Under the pieces are notes generated by a model, which saw nothing but the letters and a program-made list of their open reading frames with translations, did not search any database and was not told the DNA's origin. Positions 1 to 6,642 of a DNA stretch of 24,036 nt are shown here, piece by piece. Both the position numbers and the translations under genes were made by a program. The DNA is from JANWYT01 sp046719465 (GTDB lineage: Bacteria > Chloroflexota > Anaerolineae > Aggregatilineales > Phototrophicaceae), in NCBI GenBank assembly GCA_046719465.1, contig JBDNCV010000054.1, forward strand, positions 1 to 24,036. The letters are read 5' to 3'. Each line of letters opens with the position of its first letter. Within the stretch, counting starts at the first letter, position 1.

Positions 1-68
1 AGGCATGCCTCGCCCACGCCCACACACCCGAATCTGTCGCCCGAACCTGTCGATTGAGAGGACACACC

Positions 69-470
69 ATGCTGAAAACACTCATCGTCTTGCTGCTGCT
101 GTTGGCGCTGGCCGCGTGCACCGGGGAGCCTGCCGCGCCGCCGGTGCTGGCGACCACGCCCACGCCGGACAACGCCGCCGGTGACGCCGTGCAGCGCTAC
201 TTGCAAGCGCGGATCGACGGCGACACGGACGCGCTGGCGCGGCTCTTGTGCGCCGAACGCGAGGGGGATGCCCGCCGCGAGGCAGCCTCGTTCGCGGCCG
301 TCGAGGCCAGCCTCAAAGACGTTGCCTGCGCGTTTGACCCTGCCACAAGCACCGTCACCTGCACCGGCGCGATTGTCGCCGTCTACGACGGTGAGGGCCG
401 CGACTTCGACATCCCGCGCTATCGCGTCGTCCAAGAGGACGGCGAGTGGAAGGTCTGCGGGGAAGCCTGA
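69..470 (+). CDS. Small lipoprotein, possible NTF2-like fold
   Basis: Protein of 133 residues. It starts with a short charged end, a leucine-rich hydrophobic stretch and a lipobox (LAAC) with the lipidated cysteine at residue 17, so it should be exported and anchored on the outer face of the membrane. A Pro/Thr-rich linker (about 18-38) follows, then an alpha+beta domain beginning DAVQRYLQARIDGD and ending in DGEWKVC. That layout resembles small NTF2-like/DUF4878-like lipoproteins; the fold is inference. I chose the ATG at 69 because GAGAGGA lies about seven bases upstream; a TTG at 54 would add five residues and weaken the signal peptide. The stop lies five bases before the next start, so it probably belongs to the acylation operon. 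The specific function is unknown. Confidence 0.8.
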   Translation: MLKTLIVLLLLLALAACTGEPAAPPVLATTPTPDNAAGDAVQRYLQARIDGDTDALARLLCAEREGDARREAASFAAVEASLKDVACAFDPATSTVTCTGAIVAVYDGEGRDFDIPRYRVVQEDGEWKVCGEA

Positions 471-475
471 GCGCG

Positions 476-592
476 ATGAAACGCTTCCTGACTCGTGAGA
501 ACGCGCTGGCGCTGGGGCTGTGCCTGCTGCTGATTGCCCTCACCGTCGTGCTGACGGACAGCGCCCCCACGTGGATTTACCAAGCCTTCTGA
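476..592 (+). CDS. DltX-like single-pass microprotein with C-terminal acyl-shuttle motif
   Basis: A 38-residue open frame between the lipoprotein and MBOAT genes (5-base and 9-base gaps). Basic residues K2, R3 and R7 precede one hydrophobic segment (about 10-27), followed by a short polar tail that ends WIYQAF. This predicts an N-in/C-out protein with Tyr35 outside the cell, fourth from the C-terminus. In Dlt systems the microprotein DltX has this size and topology, and the Tyr of its C-terminal hexapeptide takes the acyl group from the MBOAT (DltB) and passes it to DltD. The MBOAT here lacks such a tail, so this protein would supply it. There is no clear ribosome-binding site, so translation may be coupled to the upstream gene. 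Assignment rests on size, topology, motif and gene context, not on alignment. Confidence 0.72.
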   Translation: MKRFLTRENALALGLCLLLIALTVVLTDSAPTWIYQAF

Positions 593-601
593 GCGGCGGG
601 C

Positions 602-2035
602 ATGGGCTTCGCTGAAATTCTCGTCCTGTTGGGGCTGGCGGCGCTCTACGGGGCGCTGCTGCCAGCGGCGTGGCGCGCGTGGGCGCTCATGCTAGGCAGC
701 GCGCTGGCGATCTACTGGCTTCAACCGCTGCTGGTCATCCGCTGGCTGGATTACAGCCTGCCGACGGCCATGCTCGCCTTAACGGTGGCCTGTTGGTGGC
801 TCTCCAAACCGCATGATGGGCGGCGCGTCACGCGGCAGGATGCGCTTGCGCTGGCCCTCATCCTCGCGGTGATCGTCGGGCTGGCGCTGGCGCGTTATGT
901 CGACGTTCCGGAGCTGCTGCGCCTCACCAGCCGCCCGCCGGAGCTGGCGGGGGTGCTGCTGGCGCTGGCGCTGGGGTGGGGCATCGCGTTTGGGGGCGGA
1001 TGGCTCGCCCCGCGCCGCGCGGCGGGGGTGGGGCTGCTGCTGGTGATCGGCCTGCTGGGAGTGCTGCAAACGCCCGCGCTGGCGGAAGCGGCCGCCGCTG
1101 CGCTGCGCGTCCAATCGGGGCAGAACCCCGCGCTGGCCAGCCCGTTAGACTTGCGCTGGCTGGGCTTCTCGTATGTGGCGTTCCGCCTCATCCACACCCT
1201 GCGCGACCGTCAGACGGGCATCCTGCCTGACCTGAGCCTGCGCGACTATGTGACGTTTGTCGTGTTTGCGCCTGCCTTCTCTGCTGGGCCGATTGACCGC
1301 GCCGAACGCTTCCAAACAGACATGGCCGCGCTGCCCGCGCTGCGCCTGTGGGACAACGAGCGAGTCCTCAACGCGCTGGAGCGGATCGGGGTAGGGCTGT
1401 TCAAGAAGTTCGTCATCGCCGACAGCTTGGCGCTGTTCGCTCTCAGCCCAGAGAACGCCGATCAAGCCGTGGGTGGCGCGGCGCTGTGGGTCATGCTGTA
1501 TGCCTATGGGCTGCGGCTCTTTTTTGACTTCAGCGGCTACACCGACATTGCGATTGGCTTGGGTCGGCTGTTCGGCGTGACGCTGCCGGAGAACTTCAAC
1601 CGCCCGTATCTGCGCGCGAACATCACCGCCTTCTGGCAAGCATGGCACATGAGCCTGACGAATTGGGTGCGTTTTTACGTCTTCTCGCCGCTGTCGCGCG
1701 CGCTGCTCAAGCGCGATCCCAAACCGCCCAACGAACTCATCATGTTTGTTTGTCACCTTAGCACGATGGCGTTAATCGGCGTGTGGCACGGCGTGACGCT
1801 GCCATTTTTGATCTGGGGCGTGTGGCATGGGCTGGGGCTGTGGCTTCACAAGCTGTGGTCAGATCGCACGCGCGGGTGGTACTTGCGCCTCAAGAAACAG
1901 CCGCGCCGCCTCCAAGCGTGGACAGCTGTCGCGTGGCTGCTGACGTTCCACTTTGTGATGGTGGGCTGGGTGTGGTTCACCCTGCCAGACGCGGCGCAGG
2001 CGCTGCGCGTGTTCGGGCGGCTGTTTGGTAATTGA
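602..2035 (+). CDS. MBOAT-family membrane O-acyltransferase, DltB-like
   Basis: Polytopic membrane protein of 477 residues, a little longer than typical DltB (about 400-415). MBOAT hallmarks are clear: SAGPIDR near 227-233 (DltB proteins carry GPIDR here), FDFSGYTDIAIG near 309-319, NFNRPY near 331-336, WQAWHMSLTNW with His349, and GVWHG with His396. The two histidines are 47 residues apart, matching my recollection of the H289/H336 pair of DltB; His396 would be the catalytic one at the end of the tunnel. The expected role is to move an acyl group from a cytoplasmic carrier-protein thioester to an acceptor outside the membrane. AlgI-type alginate acetylases share the fold, but the neighbouring carrier protein, ligase and microprotein favour a Dlt-type role. 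The C-terminus (RLFGN) has no tyrosine shuttle tail. Confidence 0.88.
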   Translation: MGFAEILVLLGLAALYGALLPAAWRAWALMLGSALAIYWLQPLLVIRWLDYSLPTAMLALTVACWWLSKPHDGRRVTRQDALALALILAVIVGLALARYVDVPELLRLTSRPPELAGVLLALALGWGIAFGGGWLAPRRAAGVGLLLVIGLLGVLQTPALAEAAAAALRVQSGQNPALASPLDLRWLGFSYVAFRLIHTLRDRQTGILPDLSLRDYVTFVVFAPAFSAGPIDRAERFQTDMAALPALRLWDNERVLNALERIGVGLFKKFVIADSLALFALSPENADQAVGGAALWVMLYAYGLRLFFDFSGYTDIAIGLGRLFGVTLPENFNRPYLRANITAFWQAWHMSLTNWVRFYVFSPLSRALLKRDPKPPNELIMFVCHLSTMALIGVWHGVTLPFLIWGVWHGLGLWLHKLWSDRTRGWYLRLKKQPRRLQAWTAVAWLLTFHFVMVGWVWFTLPDAAQALRVFGRLFGN

Positions 2036-2036
2036 G

Positions 2037-2064
2037 CACCGAGAACCGCGGGACGAGTGCCGAG
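2037..2064 (+). repeat. Left array of 7-bp repeats (nnCCGAG), about 4 degenerate units
   Basis: Starts two bases after the MBOAT stop codon and reads CACCGAG, AACCGCG, GGACGAG, TGCCGAG. It is inverted relative to the array at 2494-2528. CCGAGAACCG at 2039-2048 is perfectly complementary to CGGTTCTCGG at 2496-2505 and again at 2510-2519, so a transcript could form a 10-bp stem enclosing the S23 gene. Confidence 0.7.
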
Positions 2065-2112
2065 GGGTGGTGGAGTAGAATGGTAGAGGTAAAGGTGCTT
2101 GAGGAGGAGGCG

Positions 2113-2481
2113 ATGAGCGACGTGAAGCGGTTTGAAGATTTGATCGCGTGGCAGAAGGCGCGGGTGTTGACGGTCAACGTTTATGAGCTGACGCGGTCAG
2201 GGGCGCTCGCGGCGGATTTTGGCCTACGCGATCAACTGCGCCGTGCCTGTATTTCTGTGATGTCAAACATCGCAGAAGGGTTCGAGCGCTGCAGCGTTCC
2301 CGACTATCTTCGCTTCTTGACGATGGCGAAAGCCTCATGTGCTGAGGTGCGCCGTCAATCTTACATTGCGTTCGACGTAGGTGATATCACACAGGCGCAG
2401 CACGCTCACTTGCTCAGCCTAACGGACGAACTCGCTCGCATCCTCGCAGGCCTCATGGCTGCTCTCGAACGGCGTAAATGA
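2113..2481 (+). CDS. S23-type four-helix-bundle protein
   Basis: All-helical protein of 122 residues with the S23/IVS family signatures: FEDLIAWQKA at the N-terminus, SVMSNIAEGFER in the middle and FLTMAKASCAEVRRQ after it. Family members were first described in intervening sequences of 23S rRNA genes and are structurally related to the Avd accessory protein of diversity-generating retroelements; as free-standing genes their role is poorly known. The ATG at 2113 is preferred because GAGGAGG lies just upstream and it gives the family's usual length; in-frame starts further up add an unrelated tail. The gene splits the Dlt-like operon and is bounded by inverted arrays of a 7-bp repeat. Its stop overlaps the next ATG (ATGA), coupling it to the SGNH gene. 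Confidence 0.85.
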   Translation: MSDVKRFEDLIAWQKARVLTVNVYELTRSGALAADFGLRDQLRRACISVMSNIAEGFERCSVPDYLRFLTMAKASCAEVRRQSYIAFDVGDITQAQHAHLLSLTDELARILAGLMAALERRK

Positions 2482-3620
2482 CGCACTTCAGCCCTCGGTT
2501 CTCGGCTCTCGGTTCTCGGCCCTCGGCTCTGCGTATCGCGCTCAAGGGCGCGGCGCTGTTCGCGGCCTTCAACCTGCTGTGGCTCGTCGCCCAGCCAATG
2601 CCCGCGTTGGGGTCGTTGAGCGTCTACGGCTGGCTCGTGCCGTATCGCGAGCGGCTGCCGTATGGCGAAACGCCCGCCGCCAACAACCTCAGCACCAACA
2701 GCCTCGAGACGATGATCGCCACGCACGCCATCCGCGCGCCCAAGCCCTCGGATGAGTTCCGCGTGGTGGTCATCGGCGACAGCGCCACATGGGGCATCCT
2801 GCTCACGCCGGAGGAAACGCTCACCAGCCAACTGAACGCGCGCGCGCTTGTTGCAGCAGACGGACGGCGGATGCGCTTCTACAACCTTGCGCACCCCATC
2901 ATGTCGCTCACCAAAGATCTGCTGCTGCTGGAGGCTGCGCGGGCTTACGAGCCGGACGGGGTGATCTGGCTGCACACGTTGGAGTCGTTCTACCGCCCAG
3001 AGCAGCTCCGCCCGCCGCTGCTGCAAGCCAACGCTGATCGCGTCCGCGCGCTGGCCACCCGCTTCGGCCTCGCGCTGGACGTGGACAGCTTGCCCGTGCC
3101 GGACTGGTTCGAGCGGACGTTCGTCGGCCAGCGGCGCTTGGTGGCGGATTGGTGGCGCTTGCAGTGGTTTGGCTTGGCATGGGCAACCACAGGGATTGAC
3201 CAGATTTACCCAGAGTACACCCCGCGCCGCAGCGATTTTGAGGCCGACGTTTCGTGGAAGGCCTTCACCGCGCCGGATGACCTGACGCCTGCGCTGGCCT
3301 TCGACGTGATCGCGGCGGCGCACGTCATGCTCGGCGATGTGCCGCTGCTGCTGGTCAACCAACCGATCTTCATCTCCAGCGGCCAGAACAGCGAAATTCG
3401 CTACAATACATGGTATCCACGCTGGGCGTTTGACCAGTTCCGCATGACCTATGCCGATCAAGCCGCAGCCAACGGCTGGCGCATGATCGACCTGTGGGAT
3501 GTCGTCTCGCCAGAGCGCTTCACCGACAGCCCCGTGCACCTTGACGCGCTGGGCGTGCAGGTGTTGGCGGGTGCGCTGGCGCTTGAAACTGACCACCTTG
3601 AGAATGGAGATCCTCCATGA
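2478..3620 (+). CDS. Membrane-anchored SGNH-like acyltransferase, DltD-like
   Basis: Protein of 380 residues with one N-terminal membrane segment (about 19-38) and a large domain outside the membrane. VVVIGDSATWG at 96-106 is the SGNH block I, with Ser102 as nucleophile. DSPVHLDALG at 350-359 resembles block V, with His354 and probably Asp350 completing the site. DltD is built the same way and transfers the acyl group from DltX to its target polymer; AlgJ/AlgX-type proteins are a more distant alternative. The start overlaps the S23 stop and the stop overlaps the carrier-protein start, both as ATGA. The first 17 residues are partly encoded by the right-hand 7-bp repeat array (FSALGSRPSALR), so the original N-terminus was probably altered by the cassette. 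Confidence 0.78.
   Translation: MTHFSPRFSALGSRPSALRIALKGAALFAAFNLLWLVAQPMPALGSLSVYGWLVPYRERLPYGETPAANNLSTNSLETMIATHAIRAPKPSDEFRVVVIGDSATWGILLTPEETLTSQLNARALVAADGRRMRFYNLAHPIMSLTKDLLLLEAARAYEPDGVIWLHTLESFYRPEQLRPPLLQANADRVRALATRFGLALDVDSLPVPDWFERTFVGQRRLVADWWRLQWFGLAWATTGIDQIYPEYTPRRSDFEADVSWKAFTAPDDLTPALAFDVIAAAHVMLGDVPLLLVNQPIFISSGQNSEIRYNTWYPRWAFDQFRMTYADQAAANGWRMIDLWDVVSPERFTDSPVHLDALGVQVLAGALALETDHLENGDPP
2494..2528 (-). repeat. Right array of 7-bp repeats (CTCGGnn), 5 units
   Basis: Five consecutive 7-base units: CTCGGTT, CTCGGCT, CTCGGTT, CTCGGCC, CTCGGCT. It is the inverted counterpart of the array at 2037-2064 and lies inside the 5' end of the SGNH gene, where it encodes part of the extra N-terminal tail. 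Together the arrays mark the probable ends of the S23 cassette. Confidence 0.8.
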
Positions 3621-3868
3621 CCGAATCTGAAGTGCGCGCGAGCATCCGCACGTATATTTGCAGCGAACTCATCCGCGACCCTAACTACCCGCTGAGCGAC
3701 ACCGAAGGCATCATCACCGGCGGCTTGATCGACTCGTTCGCGCTGGCAGAGCTGGCCGTCTACGTCGAGAAGGCCTTCAACGTCTACATCCCCGACCCCG
3801 ATCTTACCGTCGCCAAGATGGACACGCTCAACCAAATGGTGGCGCGCGTCATGAAGGATCTAGGTTGA
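3617..3868 (+). CDS. Acyl carrier protein, DltC-like
   Basis: Carrier protein of 83 residues, close to the length of DltC (about 80). The motif GGLIDSFAL contains the serine (Ser40) expected to receive 4'-phosphopantetheine, followed by the acidic helix found in carrier proteins. It would hold the activated acyl group as a thioester on the cytoplasmic side for delivery to the MBOAT. It overlaps the SGNH stop by four bases, has GGAGA about six bases before its ATG, and its stop is one base from the ligase start. This tight packing between a DltD-like transferase and an acyl-AMP ligase makes a dedicated acylation role much more likely than housekeeping fatty-acid synthesis. Confidence 0.88.
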   Translation: MTESEVRASIRTYICSELIRDPNYPLSDTEGIITGGLIDSFALAELAVYVEKAFNVYIPDPDLTVAKMDTLNQMVARVMKDLG

Positions 3869-3869
3869 G

Positions 3870-5546
3870 ATGCTGACGCTCGCCACGCGCGACACGATGC
3901 GCACCCTCCTTAACGCCGCTGCTCTGCAAATGGTCGATGCGCAGCGCCCCGCGATCTACTTCGTCGCCACCGATCAAGCTGCGCGCGTCGTCACCCGCGC
4001 CGAGTTCCGCGCTCAAGTCGTCTTGTACGCCAACGCATTGGCCCAGCAGGGCATCCGCAAGCGCGATCTGGTGGTCATCGCGCGCACGCAGGACTTGGAG
4101 AGCGTCTACCTGTTTTGGGCGGCGCTCATGATCGGCGCGGTTCCCTCGATGTTCCCCACGCTGACCGAGAAGCTCGACCCCAGCATCTACCTGCGCAGCC
4201 TCGCCGAGCTGGTGCGGCTTTCGGAGGTGCGGGCAGTGCTGACGACCGACGACTTCGCGCCGACGTTGAGGGCAGCGCTGTCCTGCAAGGTGATCGACAC
4301 GCGCGCCCTCAACCCAGACACCGAGCGCACGGTGGCGCTTTATCGCCCGCAGCCTGAACAGGTCGCCTTCCTTCAACACAGCAGCGGCACAACCGGTTTA
4401 CAGAAAGGGGTGGCGCTGTCGCATCAGGCCGTCCTCAACCAGATCGCCAGCTACAGTGATGCGCTGCGCCTCAGCGCGGACGATGTGATCGTGAGCTGGC
4501 TGCCGCTGTACCACGACATGGGCTTGATCGCGGGCTTCATCCTGCCGCTGGTGCAGGGCGTGCCGCTGGTGCTCATGTCCCCGTTCGACTGGGTGCAGCA
4601 TCCGGCCTTGCTGCTGCGCGCCATTCACCAGCACAGGGGGACGCTCTGCTGGCTGCCCAACTTTGCCTATAACCACATGGCGCGCCGCATCCGCGAGCGC
4701 GACAGCGACGGCCTATCGCTGGCGACGATGCGCGCCTTCATCAATTGCAGCGAGCCTGTCCGCGCGGACAGCCACGCCCTGTTCTTGGAGCGCTTCCGGC
4801 CTAATGGCCTGACCGAGGCCATGCTCCAGACGAGCTACGCCATGGCCGAGAACACCTTCGCCGTCACGCAGAGCGCCCTCGGCCAGCCCGTGCGCATCGA
4901 CTGGGTGGATCGCGCTCAATTGCAGCAGGCGCTCTACGCCCAGCCAACCGCCCCCGACGCCCCCGACGCGCTCCCACAGGTGAGCTGCGGCACGCCCATC
5001 CCTAACACAGAGGTGAAAGTGCTGGACGACAGCGGCCAGCCCGCCCCCGAACGCCGCGTGGGGGAAGTTTACGTCCGCAGTGACTGTATGCTCAGCGGCT
5101 ACTATCAACGGCCCGACCTACAGCCGTTCGACGCGGACGGTTGGTATCAGACCGGCGACCGTGGCTACCTCGCCGAGGGGCACGTCTACATCGTCGGCCG
5201 CAGCAAAGACCTCATCATCAACGCGGGCAAGAACATCTACCCGCAGGATGTCGAGGCAGCGGTGAACGAGGTAGAGGGGGTGCATGCGGGGCGCGCGGTG
5301 GCCTTTGGCGTGCCCGACGAGCGCGAAGGCACGGAGCTGATCGCCGTCGTGGCGGAAGTCGACACGGACGACCCCACCGCGCGGCAGGCCATCCAGCAGC
5401 AAATTCGCCAGCGCGTGGCCGGGGCGCTCGGCGTGACGGTGACGTATGTCTCGCTCGTAGAGGCGGGCTGGCTTATCAAGACCAGCAGCGGCAAGATCAG
5501 CCGCGCCCGCAACCGCGAGAAGTGGCAGGCGATGCAAGGCTCGTAG
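3870..5546 (+). CDS. Acyl-AMP ligase, fatty-acyl-AMP-ligase-like
   Basis: Adenylate-forming enzyme of 558 residues. Core motifs in order: A3 phosphate loop SSGTTGLQKGVALSH at 171-185, WLPLYHDMGLI at 210-220, A5 YAMAENT at 323-329, A7 YQTGDRG at 426-432, A8 GRSKDLIINAGKNIYPQD from 443, and A10 KTSSGKIS with Lys542. PLYHDMGLI, the SEPVRAD segment and YPQD after the hinge are typical of fatty-acyl-AMP ligases, while DltA proteins carry a different hinge region. I infer that it activates a fatty or other carboxylic acid and loads the upstream carrier protein, filling the DltA step with a different cargo. A CoA ligase remains possible. The stop codon lies inside the left arm of a palindromic repeat. 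Confidence 0.87.
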   Translation: MLTLATRDTMRTLLNAAALQMVDAQRPAIYFVATDQAARVVTRAEFRAQVVLYANALAQQGIRKRDLVVIARTQDLESVYLFWAALMIGAVPSMFPTLTEKLDPSIYLRSLAELVRLSEVRAVLTTDDFAPTLRAALSCKVIDTRALNPDTERTVALYRPQPEQVAFLQHSSGTTGLQKGVALSHQAVLNQIASYSDALRLSADDVIVSWLPLYHDMGLIAGFILPLVQGVPLVLMSPFDWVQHPALLLRAIHQHRGTLCWLPNFAYNHMARRIRERDSDGLSLATMRAFINCSEPVRADSHALFLERFRPNGLTEAMLQTSYAMAENTFAVTQSALGQPVRIDWVDRAQLQQALYAQPTAPDAPDALPQVSCGTPIPNTEVKVLDDSGQPAPERRVGEVYVRSDCMLSGYYQRPDLQPFDADGWYQTGDRGYLAEGHVYIVGRSKDLIINAGKNIYPQDVEAAVNEVEGVHAGRAVAFGVPDEREGTELIAVVAEVDTDDPTARQAIQQQIRQRVAGALGVTVTYVSLVEAGWLIKTSSGKISRARNREKWQAMQGS

Positions 5547-5571
5547 GGACAAGGCCTGCCTTGTCCCTACG
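5542..5571. repeat. Palindromic REP-like repeat between convergent genes
   Basis: Perfect 14-bp inverted repeat (CGTAGGGACAAGGC / GCCTTGTCCCTACG) around a 2-base loop. It contains the stop codon of the acyl-AMP ligase and lies 15 bases before the end of the convergent DUF4380 gene. A related copy lies at 11116-11191. There is no T-run, so it is not a standard intrinsic terminator, but a strong hairpin could still protect or end transcripts from both sides. Confidence 0.85.
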
Positions 5572-5586
5572 AATGCACAACATCCC

Positions 5587-6498
5587 TCAATCGAGCGCCG
5601 CCAGCAGCGGCGCGATGTGCGCGGCCACGTCGGCGTCTGTTTCGGGGCGTGGCACATCTGACCATAAGTGCCACGTCTCGGTGTGGGTGGCGCTTTGGCC
5701 CGGCTCCAGCGTGATCAGCGGGCTGAGCGTCTCTACCTCCATAATCTGATAGTTGGTGAAGAACTCATACGAACAACCGTAGTCGGGGTACTCGGCGTCG
5801 GTTTGATGTGCCGCGCAGCAGGCGAACAGCGTGCCGCTGTTCCAATGGGCTGCCCAGCCGTGCGCGTTGCCGAGGCCGAACTTCTGCGGCGTTGGGGCCG
5901 CCGCGTCGTGGCGCAGCAGCACATACTCGCGCCCCCACGTCCAACGCGGGTCGCTCATGTCGGTGTAGGGCCACAGCGTGAGCCGTGTGTTGGGCAGCAG
6001 CTCGGTCTCGTGGCTGCCGCGCGGGGGTAGGGGAACGATCGTCACGCCGCCATTGGCCATGACCGAGAGCGCCCACACCGCGAGCGTCACCGGCCACACG
6101 CCCCGATTCGTCAACCGGTGCAGCACGGTTGCGCGGGGCGCGCGCGCGTCGAGCGTGATCTCGATCTGCTTCTGTATGCCCGCGTGATCAACCGGTTGGG
6201 TGACGATCAGCGTGTCGTCGCGCTGTGTGTGCTCCACGGGGAAGTTGTCGCGGCTGTAGGTGCGCTCGAACGTTTCGGGGGCGTGCCACAGCCGATGCCC
6301 ACCGTAGATGCGCCACGCATCGCCGCCGCGCGCCCCTAATTCCTCCGGCACTTCCAAGAATTGGTTAGCCTGCCCGATGAAGCCGAAGCGCATCACGCGG
6401 ATGCCGATGTCCTGCGGCACGACTAGCTCGACGCTGCCGTTGTGAAGGCGCGTGCTCTGCCAGCCTTGATACATCACGGTTTCAACGACAACGCTCAT
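5587..6498 (-). CDS. DUF4380-like protein, aldose-1-epimerase-type fold
   Basis: Soluble protein of 303 residues with no signal peptide or membrane segment. The segments GGHRLWHAPE (about 66-75), the long beta-rich middle, PLPPRGSHETELLP and the repeated Trp/Tyr-rich strands match the DUF4380 pattern, which belongs to the galactose-mutarotase-like beta-sandwich superfamily. The family is generally expected to bind sugars, but no activity can be read from this sequence. The ATG at 6498 has AAAGAGG about ten bases upstream. The gene is divergent from the marR-like gene and convergent with the acyl-AMP ligase, so it is probably its own transcription unit from the promoter box at 6535-6547. Confidence 0.75.
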   Translation of the reverse strand: MSVVVETVMYQGWQSTRLHNGSVELVVPQDIGIRVMRFGFIGQANQFLEVPEELGARGGDAWRIYGGHRLWHAPETFERTYSRDNFPVEHTQRDDTLIVTQPVDHAGIQKQIEITLDARAPRATVLHRLTNRGVWPVTLAVWALSVMANGGVTIVPLPPRGSHETELLPNTRLTLWPYTDMSDPRWTWGREYVLLRHDAAAPTPQKFGLGNAHGWAAHWNSGTLFACCAAHQTDAEYPDYGCSYEFFTNYQIMEVETLSPLITLEPGQSATHTETWHLWSDVPRPETDADVAAHIAPLLAALD

Positions 6499-6534
6499 AA
6501 GAAACTGCCTCTTTCATGTGCGATGAATGCTGCT

Positions 6535-6547
6535 TGATTGTAGCGCA
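6535..6547 (-). promoter_or_regulatory. Probable promoter -10 box for the DUF4380 gene
   Basis: On the minus strand this reads TGCGCTACAATCA, with TACAAT as the -10 hexamer, 37 bases before the DUF4380 start. The same 13 bases occur on the plus strand at 17928-17940 upstream of another gene. No good -35 element is visible. Confidence 0.45.
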
Positions 6548-6590
6548 TCACTCGCCTGTTCTAATGGATTTATTATGGTGTTTTTGCCTG

Positions 6591-6632
6591 CTAATCATTA
6601 GACTATCAAATGATTTGAATACAAATGATTTG
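6591..6632. promoter_or_regulatory. Array of three operator-like palindromes ahead of the MarR gene
   Basis: Three 11-bp hyphenated palindromes lie side by side: CTAATCATTAG at 6591-6601, CAAATGATTTG at 6607-6617 and CAAATGATTTG at 6622-6632. Centres are 16 and 15 bases apart; the last two form a 15-bp direct repeat with one mismatch. They share the pattern CWAATSATTWG. MarR proteins bind short palindromes as dimers and commonly repress their own promoters, so this is probably the autoregulatory site for the downstream regulator and exporter genes. Confidence 0.6.
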
Positions 6633-6642
6633 GATACAGGCT

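Noticed and set aside
1..10. 10-bp palindrome AGGCATGCCT at the left edge
   Set aside because: Too short and cut off by the window edge; it might be the end of a larger repeat, but nothing here supports that.
602..2035. Alginate O-acetyltransferase AlgI
   Set aside because: The fold is shared, but a carrier protein, acyl-AMP ligase and DltX-like microprotein in the same operon fit a Dlt-type pathway better, and no alginate genes are present.
2113..2481. Diversity-generating retroelement accessory gene (avd)
   Set aside because: The fold family is related, but no reverse transcriptase or template/variable repeat pair is in the window.
5542..5571. Intrinsic terminator
   Set aside because: The stem is strong, but neither strand has a T-run after it, and a related copy occurs at another junction; a REP-like repeat is the better description.
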